Assembly (NCBI RefSeq): GCF_014649335.1
Contig: NZ_BMSV01000007.1
Coordinates: 354,677-418,676, forward strand
Source: Streptomyces roseolilacinus
Lineage (GTDB): Bacteria; Actinomycetota; Actinomycetes; Streptomycetales; Streptomycetaceae
DNA length: 64,000 nucleotides
Direction of reading: 5' to 3'
Shown in pieces: positions 27,201-34,737 of the stretch. Numbering within the stretch: position 1 is the first letter of the stretch; each line of letters starts with the position of its first letter. Position numbers and translations under genes: made by a program. The notes under the pieces were generated by a model that worked only from the letters and a program-made list of their open reading frames with translations, did not search any database and was not told the DNA's origin.

Positions 27201-27361
27201 GCGGCCTGATCACCTCGACGCTCCTGACGCTGCTCCTGGTGCCCACGCTGTACGCGATGGTGGAGCTGCGCAAGGAGCGCCGGGCCGCGAAGCGCGCGGC
27301 GAGGAGGGCGGCCGCCGACGGCTCCCCGGCCGCCGAGCCGGAGACGGCCGGGGCGAAGTAG
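24236..27361 (+). CDS. RND (AcrB/HAE1-type) efflux transporter
   Basis: A 1041-residue full-length RND pump with twelve expected membrane helices and two large extracytoplasmic loops. It begins MSWLSRLSLTQRALTGLMS. The proton-relay aspartates Asp404/Asp405 (GRVVDDSIVVLENIKRH) and the second-half repeat (NAIVLIDLVNQYRAQG) are intact. It resembles SwrC-like pumps of Gram-positive bacteria, which work without an outer-membrane channel. The C-terminus is basic (KERRAAKRAARRAA). ATG 24236 has GAAGAGAG upstream. The two-component system just upstream is the probable regulator; the substrate is unknown. Confidence 0.94.
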   Translation: MSWLSRLSLTQRALTGLMSIIAIVFGTIAIPQLKQQLLPSIELPMVSVVAPYQGASPDVVEKQVVEPVESALDAVDGIKGVTSTASEGNALIMATFDYGDESTKQLVADVQQAVNRARALLPEGVDPQVVAGSTDDIPTVVLAASSSGKDQQALADLLERTVVPALEGIDGVGQVSVSGVQDVQVSVTPDDRKLAAAGLTTPQLADALRSGGATVPAGSFAEAGKSRTVQVGGGFTSLRQIEELRIPPAAPGKGRAVRLGDVATVEQEEAARTSLTRTNGRPSLAVMATMDQDGSAVAISEAVAEKLPELRRDLGAGAELTVVSDQGPAVAKSISGLTTEGALGLVFAVLVILVFLASIRSTLVTAVSIPLSVVLALLVLWTRDLSLNMLTLGALTIAIGRVVDDSIVVLENIKRHLGYGEERQAAILTAVREVAGAVTSSTLTTVAVFLPIGLVGGMVGELFGSFSLTVTAALLASLLVSLTVVPVLSYWFLRAPRGTSADPGEARRAAEEKEARSRLQRMYVPVLRFATRRRLTSLAIAVVVLLGTFGMAPLLKTNFFDQGEQTVLSVKQKLPPGTSLDAMDAAARKVEKVLAAADGVEDYQVTVGSSGFMAAFGGGTGANQASYQVKLAESASSEEVRDRIDEELGRLDGVGDTTIAAGDGFANQDLSVVVKASDAKTLREAAETVRAEVAELDDVTDVQSDLAQSVPRISVRATAKAADAGFGDAALGMAVAQAVRGTPAGTAVLDDTERDVVITSADPARTLDELRRLPLGPVRLGDVADVRLVPGPVSMTRIDGSRAATITAKPTGDNTGAVSAELRTRIGALDLPDGATASVGGVSEDQEEAFANLGLAMLAAIAIVFLLLVATFRSLVQPLILLVSVPFAATGAIGLLIATDTAMGVPAMIGLLMLIGIVVTNAIVLIDLVNQYRAQGLGVVEAVVEGGRHRLRPILMTALATICALVPMALGITGEGGFIAQPLAVVVIGGLITSTLLTLLLVPTLYAMVELRKERRAAKRAARRAAADGSPAAEPETAGAK

Positions 27362-27387
27362 CCCCGCGGCGAGCGGCACGGGCACGA

Positions 27388-27422
27388 GAGGGGCGCCCCC
27401 CGGTCGACGGGGGGCGCCCCTC
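27388..27422. terminator. Bidirectional hairpin terminator between RND pump and nadA
   Basis: A perfect 15-bp stem (27388-27402/27408-27422, GAGGGGCGCCCCCCG) with a 5-nt loop between two convergent genes, serving both. Confidence 0.8.
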
Positions 27423-27442
27423 GGGCGTGTGCGCCGCGCGGG

Positions 27443-28621
27443 TTACGGCAGGGCCAGCATCCGCTCGAGCGCCAGCTTGGCGAAGCTCTCCGTCTCGCGG
27501 TCGACCTGGATCCGGTTGACCAGGTTGCCCTCCGCGAGCGACTCCAGCGCCCACACCAGGTGCGGCAGGTCGATCCGGTTCATGGTGGAGCAGAAGCAGA
27601 CGGTCCGGTCGAGGAAGACGATCTCCTTGCCCTCGTCCGCGAACCGGTTCGCGAGCCGCCGCACCAGGTTCAGCTCCGTGCCGATGGCCCACTTCGACCC
27701 GGCGGGCGCCGCCTCCAGGGTCTTGATGATGTACTCGGTCGAGCCCACGTGGTCGGCGGCGGCGACGACCTCGTGCCGGCACTCCGGGTGCACCAGCACG
27801 TTGACGCCCGGGATGCGCTCGCGGACCTCGTTGACCGAGTCCAGCGAGAACCGGCCGTGCACGGAGCAGTGGCCGCGCCACAGGATCATCTTCGCGTCGC
27901 GCAGCTGCTCGGCGGTCAGCCCGCCGTTCGGCTTGTGCGGGTTGTAGACGACGCAGTCGTCGAGGGACATGCCCATGTCGCGGACGGCGGTGTTGCGGCC
28001 GAGGTGCTGGTCGGGCAGGAAGAGGACCTTCTCGCCCTGCTCGAAGGCCCAGTTCAGGGCGCGCTCGGCGTTGGACGAGGTGCAGATCGTGCCGCCGTGC
28101 TTGCCGGTGAACGCCTTGATGTCGGCGGAGGAGTTCATGTACGAGACCGGCACGGTCACGTCCGCGACGCCCGCCTCCGTCAGCACGTCCCAGCACTCGG
28201 CGACCTGCTCGGCGGTGGCCATGTCGGCCATGGAGCAGCCCGCGGCCAGGTCCGGCAGCACGACCTTCTGGTCGTCGCCGGTCAGGATGTCCGCCGACTC
28301 CGCCATGAAGTGCACGCCGCAGAAGACGATGTACTCCGCCTCGGGCCGGGCGGCAGCGTCCCGGGCGAGCTTGAAGGAGTCGCCCGTGACGTCCGCGAAC
28401 TGGATGACCTCGTCGCGCTGGTAGTGGTGGCCGAGGACGAAGACCTTGTCCCCGAGCTTCGCCTTGGCGGCGCGGGCGCGCTCCACCAGGTCCGGGTCGG
28501 ACGGCGAGGGGAGGTCGCCGGGGCACTCGACGCCCCGCTCGCTCTTGGGGTCGGCCTCGCGGCCGAGCAACAGCAGGGCGAGCGGCGTCGGCTGGACATC
28601 CAGGGGCTGGGCGGTGGTCAC
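27443..28621 (-). CDS. nadA: Quinolinate synthase
   Basis: This [4Fe-4S] enzyme condenses iminoaspartate with dihydroxyacetone phosphate in NAD biosynthesis. It has 392 residues from GTG 28621 (AGGG 10 nt upstream); GTG 28630 would add three residues. Conserved stretches are VLGHHYQRDEVIQFAD, FCGVHFMAESADIL, NSSADIKAF, VLVHPECRHEV and DRTVCFCSTMN. The cysteines in FCGV, PECR and the final CFC region supply the cluster ligands. nadB and nadC are not adjacent. It is divergent from the HesB/ErpA Fe-S carrier gene across a 244-bp AT-richer region. Confidence 0.95.
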   Translation of the reverse strand: MTTAQPLDVQPTPLALLLLGREADPKSERGVECPGDLPSPSDPDLVERARAAKAKLGDKVFVLGHHYQRDEVIQFADVTGDSFKLARDAAARPEAEYIVFCGVHFMAESADILTGDDQKVVLPDLAAGCSMADMATAEQVAECWDVLTEAGVADVTVPVSYMNSSADIKAFTGKHGGTICTSSNAERALNWAFEQGEKVLFLPDQHLGRNTAVRDMGMSLDDCVVYNPHKPNGGLTAEQLRDAKMILWRGHCSVHGRFSLDSVNEVRERIPGVNVLVHPECRHEVVAAADHVGSTEYIIKTLEAAPAGSKWAIGTELNLVRRLANRFADEGKEIVFLDRTVCFCSTMNRIDLPHLVWALESLAEGNLVNRIQVDRETESFAKLALERMLALP

Positions 28622-28865
28622 GTCACGCACCCTTTCTACTGAGCCTTTTCGTCTAATTGACGCTATCTATCATAACTGGTTCACGTCACTTTGACGATGT
28701 CCATAGTGTCGATGTGACGAATTCGCTCTCCACAGGCCGGTGCTTGCGCGGACGGCGGTGTGCGAGCATGAAAGGGAAGGACCGGGCGCGGCCCGGAATG
28801 AATCGGCGACCCCGCCGGTTGCAACCGTCGGCAAGCAGTCTCCGAACAACCCGGGAGAGAAGCAG
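28622..28865. promoter_or_regulatory. Divergent nadA-erpA promoter region
   Basis: The region contains the most AT-rich stretch in this part of the window (about 28640-28720, including CTAATTGACG, TCTATCATAACTGG and CTTTGACGATG). It has TTGACG hexamers at 28657-28662 and 28691-28696 facing erpA. Facing nadA, TATGAT lies 17 bp from a weak TCGTCA. The 6-bp arms CGTCAC/GTGACG flank the centre. No -10/-35 pair is good enough to call precisely, and no gene is seen. Confidence 0.45.
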
Positions 28866-29222
28866 ATGTCCGTATCGGACGAGAAGACCACTGTCAGTGA
28901 CGGCATCATCCTGTCGGACGCCGCCGCGGCCAAGGTCAAGGCCCTGCTCGACCAGGAAGGCCGCGACGACCTGGCGCTCCGCGTCGCCGTTCAGCCGGGT
29001 GGCTGCTCCGGTCTGCGCTACCAGCTCTTCTTCGACGAGCGCTCGCTCGACGGCGATGTCGTCAAGGACTTCGGTGGCGTGAAGGTCGTCACCGACCGCA
29101 TGAGCGCCCCGTACCTCGGCGGCGCCTCCATCGACTTCGTCGACACGATCGAGAAGCAGGGCTTCACGATCGACAACCCGAACGCCACGGGTTCCTGCGC
29201 CTGCGGCGACTCCTTCAGCTGA
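28866..29222 (+). CDS. erpA: Iron-sulfur cluster insertion protein, HesB/IscA/ErpA type
   Basis: An A-type carrier of 118 residues that delivers Fe-S clusters to apo-enzymes. The three ligand cysteines are present: Cys47 in PGGCSGL and Cys111/Cys113 in SCACGDSF. ATG 28866 has GGGAGAG 8 nt upstream; a longer frame from 28740 is not needed. It is divergent from nadA, whose product requires a [4Fe-4S] cluster. Confidence 0.93.
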   Translation: MSVSDEKTTVSDGIILSDAAAAKVKALLDQEGRDDLALRVAVQPGGCSGLRYQLFFDERSLDGDVVKDFGGVKVVTDRMSAPYLGGASIDFVDTIEKQGFTIDNPNATGSCACGDSFS

Positions 29223-29249
29223 TCCGCTGACGGCTCTCCCGTCCGCGAC

Positions 29250-29295
29250 GAAGGCGGCGGCCCCCGGACCCGAAGGTCCGGGGGCCGCCGCCTTC
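29250..29295. terminator. 21-bp perfect hairpin after erpA
   Basis: Bases 29250-29270 pair with 29275-29295 around a CGAA tetraloop. It starts 27 bp past the erpA stop and ends 6 bp before the stop of the convergent gene, so it probably serves both. Confidence 0.85.
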
Positions 29296-29300
29296 CCGCG

Positions 29301-30722
29301 TCACCCCGCGGCGCGGCCCCGGGGCACCTGCCTGCCGGTCACGGCGTCCACCACGGCCCGGTCGCCGACCGGTTCCGCCAGGGTGACCGTTGCGTCCACC
29401 GGCAGCGCGATCGCGGGGCACATCACCCTCGGCCCGCCGGGGATCTCGAACAGCCGCAGCCGCACCTGCGTGGCGGTCTCCTGCACCCGCACCAGGTACG
29501 GGTTGCACGCCCCGCCGGTGAACGAAACCCGCAGCCGCAGGTCCCGCGGCGTGTACGGCTCGACGTGCAGCTGCGAGGACCCCGCCTCCGGGAAGAGCCG
29601 CTCCAGCGGCACCGCCGGATAGCTGAACCGGTGGGCCCGCCCGTCGCGCTCGCCCTCGAACAGCCAGGACGGGACCAGCGCCGCCCCGGTCCGCCCCGCC
29701 GACGCCGACAGCCCCAGCACGGCCGTGCGGATGGTGGTCACCGGCTCCTTCGCGGGCTTGGGCAGGTCCGTGCGCGGCTCGCACGGCCCGCTCGGGTCCG
29801 CCCCGGTCCGGTCGGTCGTCTGCGCGCCGGCCCCGTCCAGCGGGACGGGCGACGCGCAGCCGCCGGTGCCGCCCCTCGGCCAGTCCGCCCGGACGGTCGC
29901 GTTCAGCTCCCGCACCGCCTGCTCGGCGCTGATCACCGGGTACGCGTCGCCCCGCACGAGGGTGGCCAGCCGCCCCTCCGCGACGGCCACGCCCCCGCCG
30001 GCGTCCACGGTGAACACCGTCTCCCACAGCCGGGTCGGCAGCCCGCCGACCCGCGGGTCGGCGGTCACCAGGCGCAGCGGGCCCTGGGTGCTCGTGGTCA
30101 CCTCGGCGCCCGTGAGGCCGAGCGCCTCCACCAGCGGCGCGGCGGCCCGCCGCGCGGCCTCGTCGCTCACCGGCCGGTCGGTCGGCTCCGCCTCGCACCG
30201 CTTGCCCTTGGGGCAGTCGTCGGTGGTCAGGCCCCGCGCCTCGTACCGCCAGTCACCCGTCTCGTACACGGTGAGCGTGGGCCCCGAACCGTCCTGCTGG
30301 GGGCCGACGCGCCACCCGATGGGGCCCTTCACCGGCGTGCCCGCGAAGCCCAGCGCCTTCGCCAGCCGGGCCGCGTCCGCCGCCGTGACCTTCCCCTGCT
30401 CCCGGTAGGCGTACGCCGTCCCCGGCGCCTTCGGCAGTGCGCCCGCCACGCGGTACCGCTCGCCGCCGCTCGGGTCCGGCTCGCCCGGCGCGATGCCCGG
30501 GGCCGTACCGCCGGGGGAGGGCGACAGGGCGGGGCCCCCGCCGCGCCCGTCCGCCGGTACCCCGGTGCGGGACGCCGTGTCCACGCCCCCGCCGCCCGGC
30601 TGGGCCACCGCCAGGTAGGTGCCGCCCCCGGCCGCCAGCACCGCGGCCGCCACCAGGGCGACGGCGAGCGGCGGGCGCCGCCGGCCGGGCTTCTCGTTCG
30701 TGCTGGTCTCCGTCTCGCTCAC
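29301..30722 (-). CDS. Membrane-anchored extracytoplasmic protein of unknown function
   Basis: The protein has 473 residues: a short basic cytoplasmic N-terminus (EKPGRRRPP), one membrane anchor (LAVALVAAAVLAAGGGTYLA, about 22-42), a Gly/Pro/Ser-rich linker to about residue 85, and a large exported domain without recognised motifs. Cysteine pairs (DDCPKGKRC; SGPCEP; GACNPY; RVMCPA) suggest disulfides. GTG 30722 is preferred because GGAG lies 7 nt upstream; GTG 30746 is also in frame. I do not recognise the fold. The pattern of short repeated modules suggests a sensor or anti-sigma-like envelope protein but does not prove it. Confidence 0.8.
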   Translation of the reverse strand: MSETETSTNEKPGRRRPPLAVALVAAAVLAAGGGTYLAVAQPGGGGVDTASRTGVPADGRGGGPALSPSPGGTAPGIAPGEPDPSGGERYRVAGALPKAPGTAYAYREQGKVTAADAARLAKALGFAGTPVKGPIGWRVGPQQDGSGPTLTVYETGDWRYEARGLTTDDCPKGKRCEAEPTDRPVSDEAARRAAAPLVEALGLTGAEVTTSTQGPLRLVTADPRVGGLPTRLWETVFTVDAGGGVAVAEGRLATLVRGDAYPVISAEQAVRELNATVRADWPRGGTGGCASPVPLDGAGAQTTDRTGADPSGPCEPRTDLPKPAKEPVTTIRTAVLGLSASAGRTGAALVPSWLFEGERDGRAHRFSYPAVPLERLFPEAGSSQLHVEPYTPRDLRLRVSFTGGACNPYLVRVQETATQVRLRLFEIPGGPRVMCPAIALPVDATVTLAEPVGDRAVVDAVTGRQVPRGRAAG

Positions 30723-30828
30723 CGCAACGCTCCTTCGTCGGTCCACGTCACCAGTCGTATCCCCGCCTGACGGGAGACACGGGTGGGACGGGCCGGACGG
30801 GCGAGCGGTTCCCTACGCCGTACGGGTG

Positions 30829-31035
30829 TCAGGCGCCGTATTCGGCGGTGGCGGCGATCAGCCGGACGGACGCGGGCTCCACCACCACCCCGTGGATCAG
30901 CGACGGCGGCACGGGCGCGGCCGCGGCCGCCGCGGGGACCGACCAGTGCGGCGCCATCCGCGCGGAGGCCCCGCGCAGCTCCGCCAGGGTGAACTCGGAC
31001 TCCGGCCGCTCACGCGGCGTGATGTGGTTGGCCAT
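30829..31035 (-). CDS. Small hypothetical protein (68 aa)
   Basis: A 68-residue frame starting MANHITPRERPESEFTLAEL, with an Ala-rich centre and a hydrophobic C-terminal third (PPSLIHGVVVEPASVRLIAA). It forms the tail of a longer antisense frame whose remainder is a shadow of the PfkB kinase gene. Its ATG at 31035 fits the gap between genes and the codon bias is acceptable. No strong ribosome-binding site is visible. It lies between the anchored protein and the kinase. Confidence 0.45.
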   Translation of the reverse strand: MANHITPRERPESEFTLAELRGASARMAPHWSVPAAAAAAPVPPSLIHGVVVEPASVRLIAATAEYGA

Positions 31036-31164
31036 ACCGGCACCGTACGCACACCGTCCTCGACCGAGAAGACCTACTATCGGGTAGTTTTCCCTCTTCG
31101 CCACCCTCCCGTGACCCGGTAGCGTGAACCGTCCATGCTGTCTCCCCCGCAGGAGCACCCCGCC

Positions 31165-32139
31165 GTGCGTATCGCAGTCACCGGCTCCATCGCCACCGAC
31201 CACCTCATGACCTTCCCCGGCCGATTCGCCGACCAACTCGTCGCCGATCAGCTGCACACGGTCTCCCTCTCCTTCCTCGTCGACAACCTCGACGTCCGCC
31301 GGGGAGGCGTCGGCGCGAACATCTGCTTCGGCATGGGGCAGCTGGGCACCCGCCCGATCCTCGTCGGCGCCGCCGGCTCCGACTTCCACGAGTACCGCGC
31401 CTGGCTCGACCGGCACGGCGTGGACACCGACTCCGTACGGATCTCCGAGGTCCTCCACACCGCCCGCTTCGTCTGCACCACCGACGCCGACCACAACCAG
31501 ATCGGCTCGTTCTACACGGGCGCCATGAGCGAGGCCCGGCTCATCGAGCTCAAGGCCGTCGCCGACCGCGTCGGCGGCCTCGACCTGGTCCTCATCGGCG
31601 CCGACGACCCCGAGGCGATGCTCCGCCACACCGAGGAGTGCCGGACGCGCGGCATCCCCTTCGCCGCCGACTTCTCCCAGCAGATCGCCCGGATGGACGG
31701 CGAGGAGATCCGCACCCTCCTCGACGGGGCCACCTACCTCTTCTCCAACGAGTACGAGAAGGGCCTCATCGAGAACAAGACCGGCTGGACCGACGAGGAG
31801 ATCCTCGGCCGCGTCGGCCACCGCGTCACCACCCTCGGAGCCCGCGGCGTGCGCATCGAGCGCGTCGGCGAACCCGCCGTCGAGGTGGCCTGCCCCGAGG
31901 AGGAGGCCAAGGTCGACCCGACCGGCGTCGGCGACGCCTTCCGCGCCGGCTTCCTGTCCGGCCTCTCCTGGGACGTCGGCCTGGAGCGCGCCGCCCAGGT
32001 CGGCTGCATGCTCGCCACGCTGGTCATCGAGACCCTCGGCACGCAGGAGTACACCCTGCGCCGCGCCCACTTCATGGAGCGCTTCGCCAAGACGTACGGC
32101 GACGAGGCCGCCGCCGAGGTCCGGTCCCGCATCGGGTGA
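31165..32139 (+). CDS. PfkB-family carbohydrate/nucleoside kinase
   Basis: A 324-residue ribokinase-fold kinase. It has the N-terminal RIAVTGSIATDHLMTFPG, the glycine motif VRRGGVGANICFGMGQLG and the C-terminal PfkB signature DPTGVGDAFRAGF with catalytic Asp257. GTG 31165 has AGGAG 9 nt upstream; the frame start at 31135 is less likely. It appears to correspond to the actinobacterial kinase next to the cytochrome genes (Rv2202c in M. tuberculosis, reported as an adenosine kinase), so adenosine or a related nucleoside is the best guess for substrate. Confidence 0.88.
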   Translation: MRIAVTGSIATDHLMTFPGRFADQLVADQLHTVSLSFLVDNLDVRRGGVGANICFGMGQLGTRPILVGAAGSDFHEYRAWLDRHGVDTDSVRISEVLHTARFVCTTDADHNQIGSFYTGAMSEARLIELKAVADRVGGLDLVLIGADDPEAMLRHTEECRTRGIPFAADFSQQIARMDGEEIRTLLDGATYLFSNEYEKGLIENKTGWTDEEILGRVGHRVTTLGARGVRIERVGEPAVEVACPEEEAKVDPTGVGDAFRAGFLSGLSWDVGLERAAQVGCMLATLVIETLGTQEYTLRRAHFMERFAKTYGDEAAAEVRSRIG

Positions 32140-32148
32140 CCGGGCGCC

Positions 32149-33534
32149 TCACACGAGCCGGCGGACCACATGGGCCGCGCCCCGCTCCGCCGGCTCCTCG
32201 CCCACGTACTCCTGGCCCCGCATCCCGCACCACGCCGGGATGTCCAGCCGCGCGGCCGCGTCGTCCGCGAGCACCCGCACCGTCCCGCCGACCGGCACGT
32301 CGCCGATCACCTTCGCCAGTTCGATGACCGGCACCGGGCACCGCTTGCCCAGCGCGTCCACGACCGGCTCCCCGCCCCCGCCGGACGCCCCCGCCGCCCC
32401 GGCCACCGGCGCCCCGAGCCGCTCCCGCACCCCCGCCACCACCCCCGGCAGCACCTCCAGGAACCGCTCCACGTCCGCCTCCGCCACCCCCAGCGGGAGC
32501 GAGACCCGCACGTTCCCCTCCGACAGCACCCCCATCGCGTGCAGGACGTGGCTGGGCGTCAGCGTCGAACTCGTGCACGACGAGCCGGACGAGACCGAGA
32601 AACCGGACCGGTCCAGCTCGTGCAGCAGCGCCTCCCCGTCCACGTACAGGCAGGAGAACGTCACCAGGTGGGGCAGGCGCCGCACCGGGTCGCCCACCAC
32701 CTCCACCTCCGGCACCGACTCCGCCACCCGCGTCCGGATCCGCCCCACCAGCCCCCGCAGCCGCTCCGCCTCCGCCGCCGCCTCGTCGCGCACGGCCCGC
32801 AGCGACGCCGCCGCCGCCACGATCGCCGGCAGGTTCGGGAACCCGGCCGACCGCCCCGACTCCCGCTCGTCCGCCGGCCCCCGCGCCGCGAACCGCACCC
32901 CCTTGCGCACCGCCAGCAGCCCGACCCCCGCCGGACCGCCCCACTTGTGGGCGCTCGCCGCCAGCAGCGACCAGTCCCCGTCCACCGGCCCCCACGCCAG
33001 CGACTGCGCCGCGTCCACCAGCAGCGGCACCCCCGCCGCCCGGCACGCCGCCGCCACCTCCGCCACCGGCTGCACCGTCCCCACCTCGTGGTTGGCGGAC
33101 TGCAGGCACGCCAGCGCCGTGTCGTCGCGCAACGCCCCCGCGTACGCCTCCGGGTCCACCGCCCCGGACCGTTCCACCGGCACCCGCTCCACCGCCCCGC
33201 CCGCCGCCTCGTGCGCGTCCGCCGCGTGCAGCACCGACGAGTGCTCCACCGCCGACACCACCAGGTGCCGGCCCGCCCGGTGCCGCCCCGCGAGGGCGCC
33301 GGCGATGCCGGAGTGGACCGCGTGCGTCCCCGAAGGGGTGAAAGTCAGCTCGTCCGGGCGGCACCCCACGGCCTCCGCCGCGGCCTCCCGCGAGGCGTCC
33401 AGCAGCAGGCGGGCGCGCCGCCCCTCCCGGTACAGGCGCGCGGGATCGGCCCACCCCTCGTCGAGGGACGCCTGGAGCGCCTGACGGGCGACGGGGTGGA
33501 GGGGAGCGGAGGAAGCGACGTCGAAGTAGGCCAC
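32149..33534 (-). CDS. Cysteine desulfurase fused to a TusA-like sulfurtransferase domain
   Basis: The protein has 461 residues. The N-terminal 375 or so are a class V PLP enzyme of NifS/IscS type: LYREGRRARLLLDASREA, VEHSSVLHAADAHEA, LLVDAAQSLAWG, the PLP lysine in ASAHKWGGPAGVG and the persulfide-forming cysteine in SSGSSCTSS. A Gly-rich linker (about 375-390) leads to a TusA/SirA domain with its active-site motif LGKRCPVPVIELAKVI and WCGMRGQEYVG. Sulfur could pass directly from the desulfurase cysteine to the TusA cysteine within one chain. The start is GTG 33534 with a weak ribosome-binding site. It is convergent with the kinase and divergent from ctaC. Confidence 0.9.
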   Translation of the reverse strand: MAYFDVASSAPLHPVARQALQASLDEGWADPARLYREGRRARLLLDASREAAAEAVGCRPDELTFTPSGTHAVHSGIAGALAGRHRAGRHLVVSAVEHSSVLHAADAHEAAGGAVERVPVERSGAVDPEAYAGALRDDTALACLQSANHEVGTVQPVAEVAAACRAAGVPLLVDAAQSLAWGPVDGDWSLLAASAHKWGGPAGVGLLAVRKGVRFAARGPADERESGRSAGFPNLPAIVAAAASLRAVRDEAAAEAERLRGLVGRIRTRVAESVPEVEVVGDPVRRLPHLVTFSCLYVDGEALLHELDRSGFSVSSGSSCTSSTLTPSHVLHAMGVLSEGNVRVSLPLGVAEADVERFLEVLPGVVAGVRERLGAPVAGAAGASGGGGEPVVDALGKRCPVPVIELAKVIGDVPVGGTVRVLADDAAARLDIPAWCGMRGQEYVGEEPAERGAAHVVRRLV

Positions 33535-33660
33535 GTGGCAACGCTAACTCCGCGCCCCCGCGGGGCGGGGCGATGGGCCCGCGACCTGCGCCCACGACCC
33601 GAAAGAGGGGCCCGGCGGCGCGTTGGGCACCCTCCCCGCGCGACCCCGGATGGCGTCCAG

Positions 33661-33692
33661 TAGGGTTTGGTCCGCATAAACATCCAAACCCT
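33661..33692 (+). promoter_or_regulatory. ctaC promoter: TAGGGT -10-like box overlapping a 9-bp inverted repeat
   Basis: TAGGGT (33661-33666) fits the actinobacterial -10 consensus. The inverted repeat AGGGTTTGG (33662-33670)/CCAAACCCT (33684-33692), with a 13-nt spacer, begins inside it and covers the expected transcription start. This is 77 bp before the ctaC start. No good -35 box is seen. It may be an operator or a 5'-leader hairpin. Confidence 0.5.
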
Positions 33693-33768
33693 GCCCGCGT
33701 CAGGGCGGCGACCGACCAGCGAGACGGCCGCAGCCGAGCCGCGGGCGAGACTCTCGGGAAGGCGCTAC

Positions 33769-34737
33769 GTGAGTCCCAACGGCTCCGACCGCTCGTCGCG
33801 GCGCCCGATGCGGCGGAAGCTGCCGCAGGTGCTGACTGCGGGCCTGATCCTGGCTACCGCCTCCGGTTGCTCGTACAACTGGAAAGACTTCCCTCGCCTC
33901 GGCATGCCCACCCCGGTGACGGAAGAGGCCCCGCGGATCCTCTCCCTCTGGCAGGGCTCGTGGGCGGCAGCGCTCGCCACGGGCGTGCTCGTGTGGGGCC
34001 TGATCCTGTGGAGCGTCGTCTTCCACCGGCGCAGCCGCACCAAGGTCGAGGTTCCTCCGCAGACCCGGTACAACATGCCCATCGAGGCGCTGTACACGGT
34101 GACCCCGCTCATCATCGTCTCGGTGCTCTTCTACTTCACCGCGCGTGACGAGTCCAAGCTCCTCGCCCTCTCCGAAAAGCCGGCCCACACCATCAACGTG
34201 GTCGGCTACCAGTGGAGCTGGGGCTTCAACTACATCGAGAACGTGGACGGCAACGCCACCACGGGCGCCAAGCCCTCCCCGGAGCTCGGCGCCATTCCGG
34301 ACAAGTGGCAGAAGCAGTTCCCCGCCGGTGCCGAGGGCGTCCACGACGCCGGCGTCCCGGGGACGCGGAACCCGCAGACCGGCAACCCGGGCCCGACGCT
34401 GTGGCTGCCGAAGGGCGAGAAGGTCCGGTTCGTCCTGACCTCCCGCGACGTGATCCACTCCTTCTGGGTGGTCCCGTTCCTGATGAAGCAGGACGTCATC
34501 CCGGGCCACACCAACGCCTTCGAGGTGACCCCGACGCAGGAGGGCACCTTCCTCGGCAAGTGCGCCGAGCTCTGCGGCGTCGACCACTCCCGGATGCTCT
34601 TCAACGTCAAGGTCGTCTCCCCGGAGCGCTACCAGCAGCACCTCAAGGAGCTGGCCGAGAAGGGGCAGACCGGCTACATCCCGTCGGGCATTCAGCAGAC
34701 GGACCCGGCCAGGAATGCGGAGAAGAACCAACTGTGA
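33769..34737 (+). CDS. ctaC: Cytochrome c oxidase subunit II (aa3 type)
   Basis: This subunit carries the CuA centre that accepts electrons for the aa3 oxidase. It has 322 residues with a signal peptide ending in a lipobox-like TASGC, two membrane helices (about 65-85 and 105-130) and a C-terminal cupredoxin domain. The domain holds DVIHSFWVV and the CuA ligands in GKCAELCGVDHSRM (Cys, Glu, Cys, His, Met). GTG 33769 has GGAAGG 6 nt upstream; the in-frame extension to 33667 is not needed. Its stop overlaps the ctaD start (GTGA). Confidence 0.95.
   Translation: MSPNGSDRSSRRPMRRKLPQVLTAGLILATASGCSYNWKDFPRLGMPTPVTEEAPRILSLWQGSWAAALATGVLVWGLILWSVVFHRRSRTKVEVPPQTRYNMPIEALYTVTPLIIVSVLFYFTARDESKLLALSEKPAHTINVVGYQWSWGFNYIENVDGNATTGAKPSPELGAIPDKWQKQFPAGAEGVHDAGVPGTRNPQTGNPGPTLWLPKGEKVRFVLTSRDVIHSFWVVPFLMKQDVIPGHTNAFEVTPTQEGTFLGKCAELCGVDHSRMLFNVKVVSPERYQQHLKELAEKGQTGYIPSGIQQTDPARNAEKNQL

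Noticed and set aside
24053..27385. 1110-codon minus-strand open frame
   Set aside because: Antisense shadow of the RND pump, with an Arg/Gln/His-rich composition and no recognisable domain.
28740..28865. Extended HesB/ErpA start at 28740
   Set aside because: The extra 42 residues have no similarity to the family, while ATG 28866 has a strong ribosome-binding site.
31036..32070. Upstream part of the long minus-strand frame ending at 30829
   Set aside because: It is antisense to the PfkB kinase. Only the last 68 codons, outside that gene, were kept as a possible small protein.
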